A stretch of 5,412 bases of DNA. Source: Patescibacteria group bacterium. Its GTDB lineage: Bacteria; Patescibacteriota; Minisyncoccia; Phycocordibacterales; UBA9973. The notes under the pieces are model-generated. The model worked only from the letters and a program-made list of their open reading frames with translations, had not been told where the DNA came from and ran no database searches. The stretch covers positions 1 through 5,412 of the forward strand of contig JAUPWJ010000035.1 in the NCBI GenBank assembly GCA_030916575.1, in the 5' to 3' direction. The position numbers and the translations under genes were made by a program. Positions 4,530 to 5,412 of the stretch are shown piece after piece; position 1 is the first letter of the stretch; each line of letters starts with the position of its first letter.

Positions 4530-4862
4530 ATATAAAAAATAAGATGAAATTAAAAAAAGGAGACAATGTAATAATAATGGCTGGTAAAGACAAGGGTAAA
4601 AAAGGAACAATTATCCGCGTTATTCCTGCTACCAATAAAGTAGTATTGGAAGGTTTAAATACTGTAAAGAAGCACCAACGCCCTCGTAAGTCTAATGAAA
4701 AGGGTTCTACTATTGTTGTAGCTATGCCATTAAATGCATCCAATGTAATGATACTAGATCCAAAAAGTGGAAAGGCAACTCGTATTGGTAAAAAGAAAGT
4801 TGGAGATAAATGGGTAAGAGTTGCAAAAAAGAGCAATCAAGAAGTTTAATTTAAATATAAAA
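4525..4862 (+). repeat. Exact 13-nt AT-rich repeat before rplX and before rplE
   Basis: TTTAAATATAAAA occurs at 4525-4537, spanning the rplN stop codon and leading to rplX, and again at 4850-4862 leading to rplE. In both cases the start codon follows within a few bases (6 and 2 nt). Related TAATTTAAA sequences sit after the stops of rpsS (2113-2121), rpsQ (4138-4146) and rplX (4847-4855). They may serve as unstructured initiation leaders in place of a Shine-Dalgarno; shared AT bias is the competing explanation. The coordinates given span the two copies, not a continuous repeat. Confidence 0.4.
4544..4849 (+). CDS. rplX: 50S ribosomal protein L24
   Basis: L24 starts 50S assembly and lies near the tunnel exit. 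The first 30 or so residues form a KOW motif (KKGDNVIIMAGKDKGKKGTI), followed by NKVVLEGLN (31-39), a KKHQRPRK basic segment (42-49), MPLNASNVMI and an ending with PKSGKATRIG. Its 101 residues fit the family (E. coli 104). The first ATG is preferred because an L24 normally begins with a Met-x-[IL]-[KR]-x-GD pattern; Met12 lies inside the KOW motif. It follows rplN by 14 nt and is preceded by an AT-rich element repeated before rplE. Confidence 0.97.
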   Translation: MKLKKGDNVIIMAGKDKGKKGTIIRVIPATNKVVLEGLNTVKKHQRPRKSNEKGSTIVVAMPLNASNVMILDPKSGKATRIGKKKVGDKWVRVAKKSNQEV

Positions 4863-4864
4863 TA

Positions 4865-5412
4865 ATGAAACATTTAACTGTAAAAGAAAAAGAGGCACAA
4901 GCATATGAGAGCATGAAAGGGACTTTCGGCTACAAAAACTTGATGGCTTCTCCAAAACTAAAAAAGATAATCATCAACGTAGGTACAGGTACTATGGTGA
5001 AGAAGGACAAGAACAAAAATACTGCTGTTTCAGAGCGTCTTGCTAAAATCACTGGACAGAAGCCTACACTACGTGGCTCAAAGCAATCTATCGCATCATT
5101 TAAGACTCGCCAAGGTGACCCTGTAGGAGTTATCGTAACTATGCGCGGAAAGAGAATGTATGCATTCTTGGAGAAACTTATAAACGTAGCACTTCCTCGT
5201 ACGAAAGACTTCCGTGGAATCAATCGTTCAACTGTAGACTCTATTGGTAACCTTACAATGGGTATTAAGGAGCATACAATTTTCCCGGAGACTGCTGACG
5301 AAGATATCAAAGATGTTTTCGGACTTGCTATCACTGTCGTATCTTCTGCTAAAACACAAAAAGAAGGCTTCGCATTTTTTGAACTCCTAGGAATTCCTTT
5401 TAAAAAGGAAGA
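4865..5412 (+). CDS. rplE: 50S ribosomal protein L5, 3' end cut by the window edge
   Basis: L5 binds 5S rRNA and, with L18 and L25-type proteins, forms the central protuberance that contacts P-site tRNA. I read this frame directly from the sequence: it stays open for 182 codons to the edge. Signatures are NLMASPKLKKIIINVGTG (25-42), ITGQKPTL (62-69), SKQSIASFKTRQGDPVG (72-88), VTMRGKRMYAFLEKLI (91-106), ALPRTKDFRGI (109-119) and GIKEHTIFPE (133-142). The last visible residues, GIPFKKE, line up with the C-terminal FPFRK of E. coli L5 (179 residues), so only a few residues are likely missing. It follows rplX by 15 nt. In the usual spc order a Zn-binding or S14-type gene (rpsN/rpsZ) then rpsH would come next. 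Confidence 0.97.
   Translation, partial: MKHLTVKEKEAQAYESMKGTFGYKNLMASPKLKKIIINVGTGTMVKKDKNKNTAVSERLAKITGQKPTLRGSKQSIASFKTRQGDPVGVIVTMRGKRMYAFLEKLINVALPRTKDFRGINRSTVDSIGNLTMGIKEHTIFPETADEDIKDVFGLAITVVSSAKTQKEGFAFFELLGIPFKKE

Noticed and set aside
4930..5334. Minus-strand 134-codon frame opposite rplE
   Set aside because: Shadow of the L5 gene, whose conserved motifs are clear on the + strand.

Overview
This window is a stretch of the bacterial S10-spc ribosomal protein gene cluster, all on the + strand. The order is rplB (L2, 5' end missing), an unrelated hypothetical gene, then rpsS (S19), rplV (L22), rpsC (S3), rplP (L16), rpmC (L29), rpsQ (S17), rplN (L14), rplX (L24) and rplE (L5, last few codons missing). 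AT-rich DNA, compact spacing, Lys-rich tails on S19 and L22, and protein wording such as the S3 N-terminus (VHPYAHRL) and the L2 HPYGGGEGR region resemble what I know from Patescibacteria (CPR), most likely a Parcubacteria-like lineage. This assignment is by recall and pattern, not by database search. All ten visible stop codons are TAA and no reading frame needs a recoded TGA.

Layout: positions 1-822 hold rplB, followed at once by a strong intrinsic terminator (831-867). Positions 937-1536 hold a predicted exported or membrane-anchored protein of unknown function with two Cys/Leu-Gly-Gly repeats. A second strong terminator (1618-1656) closes it. A well-formed sigma-70-type promoter (1656-1683) then restarts transcription. 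It is followed by a leader of about 75 nt with two hairpins and a possible six-codon leader ORF whose stop overlaps the rpsS start. From 1765 to the end, nine ribosomal protein genes run with gaps of 1-17 nt and no internal terminator that I can see.

The nine downstream genes and rplB supply parts of both ribosomal subunits: the peptidyl-transferase region (L2, L16), the exit tunnel (L22, L24, L29), the L14/L24 surface, the central protuberance (L5), and the 30S head and mRNA entry (S3, S19) and body (S17). The unusual feature is that the normally continuous rplB-rpsS junction is broken by a terminator-bounded foreign gene, so the cluster appears to be at least two transcription units. None of the ribosomal genes whose starts are visible has a recognisable Shine-Dalgarno sequence; the gaps instead repeat an AT-rich TAATTTAAA-like motif. 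I see no mobile element, CRISPR array, tRNA or rRNA gene, and no clear new multi-gene system. The split and its leader RNA are the best leads.
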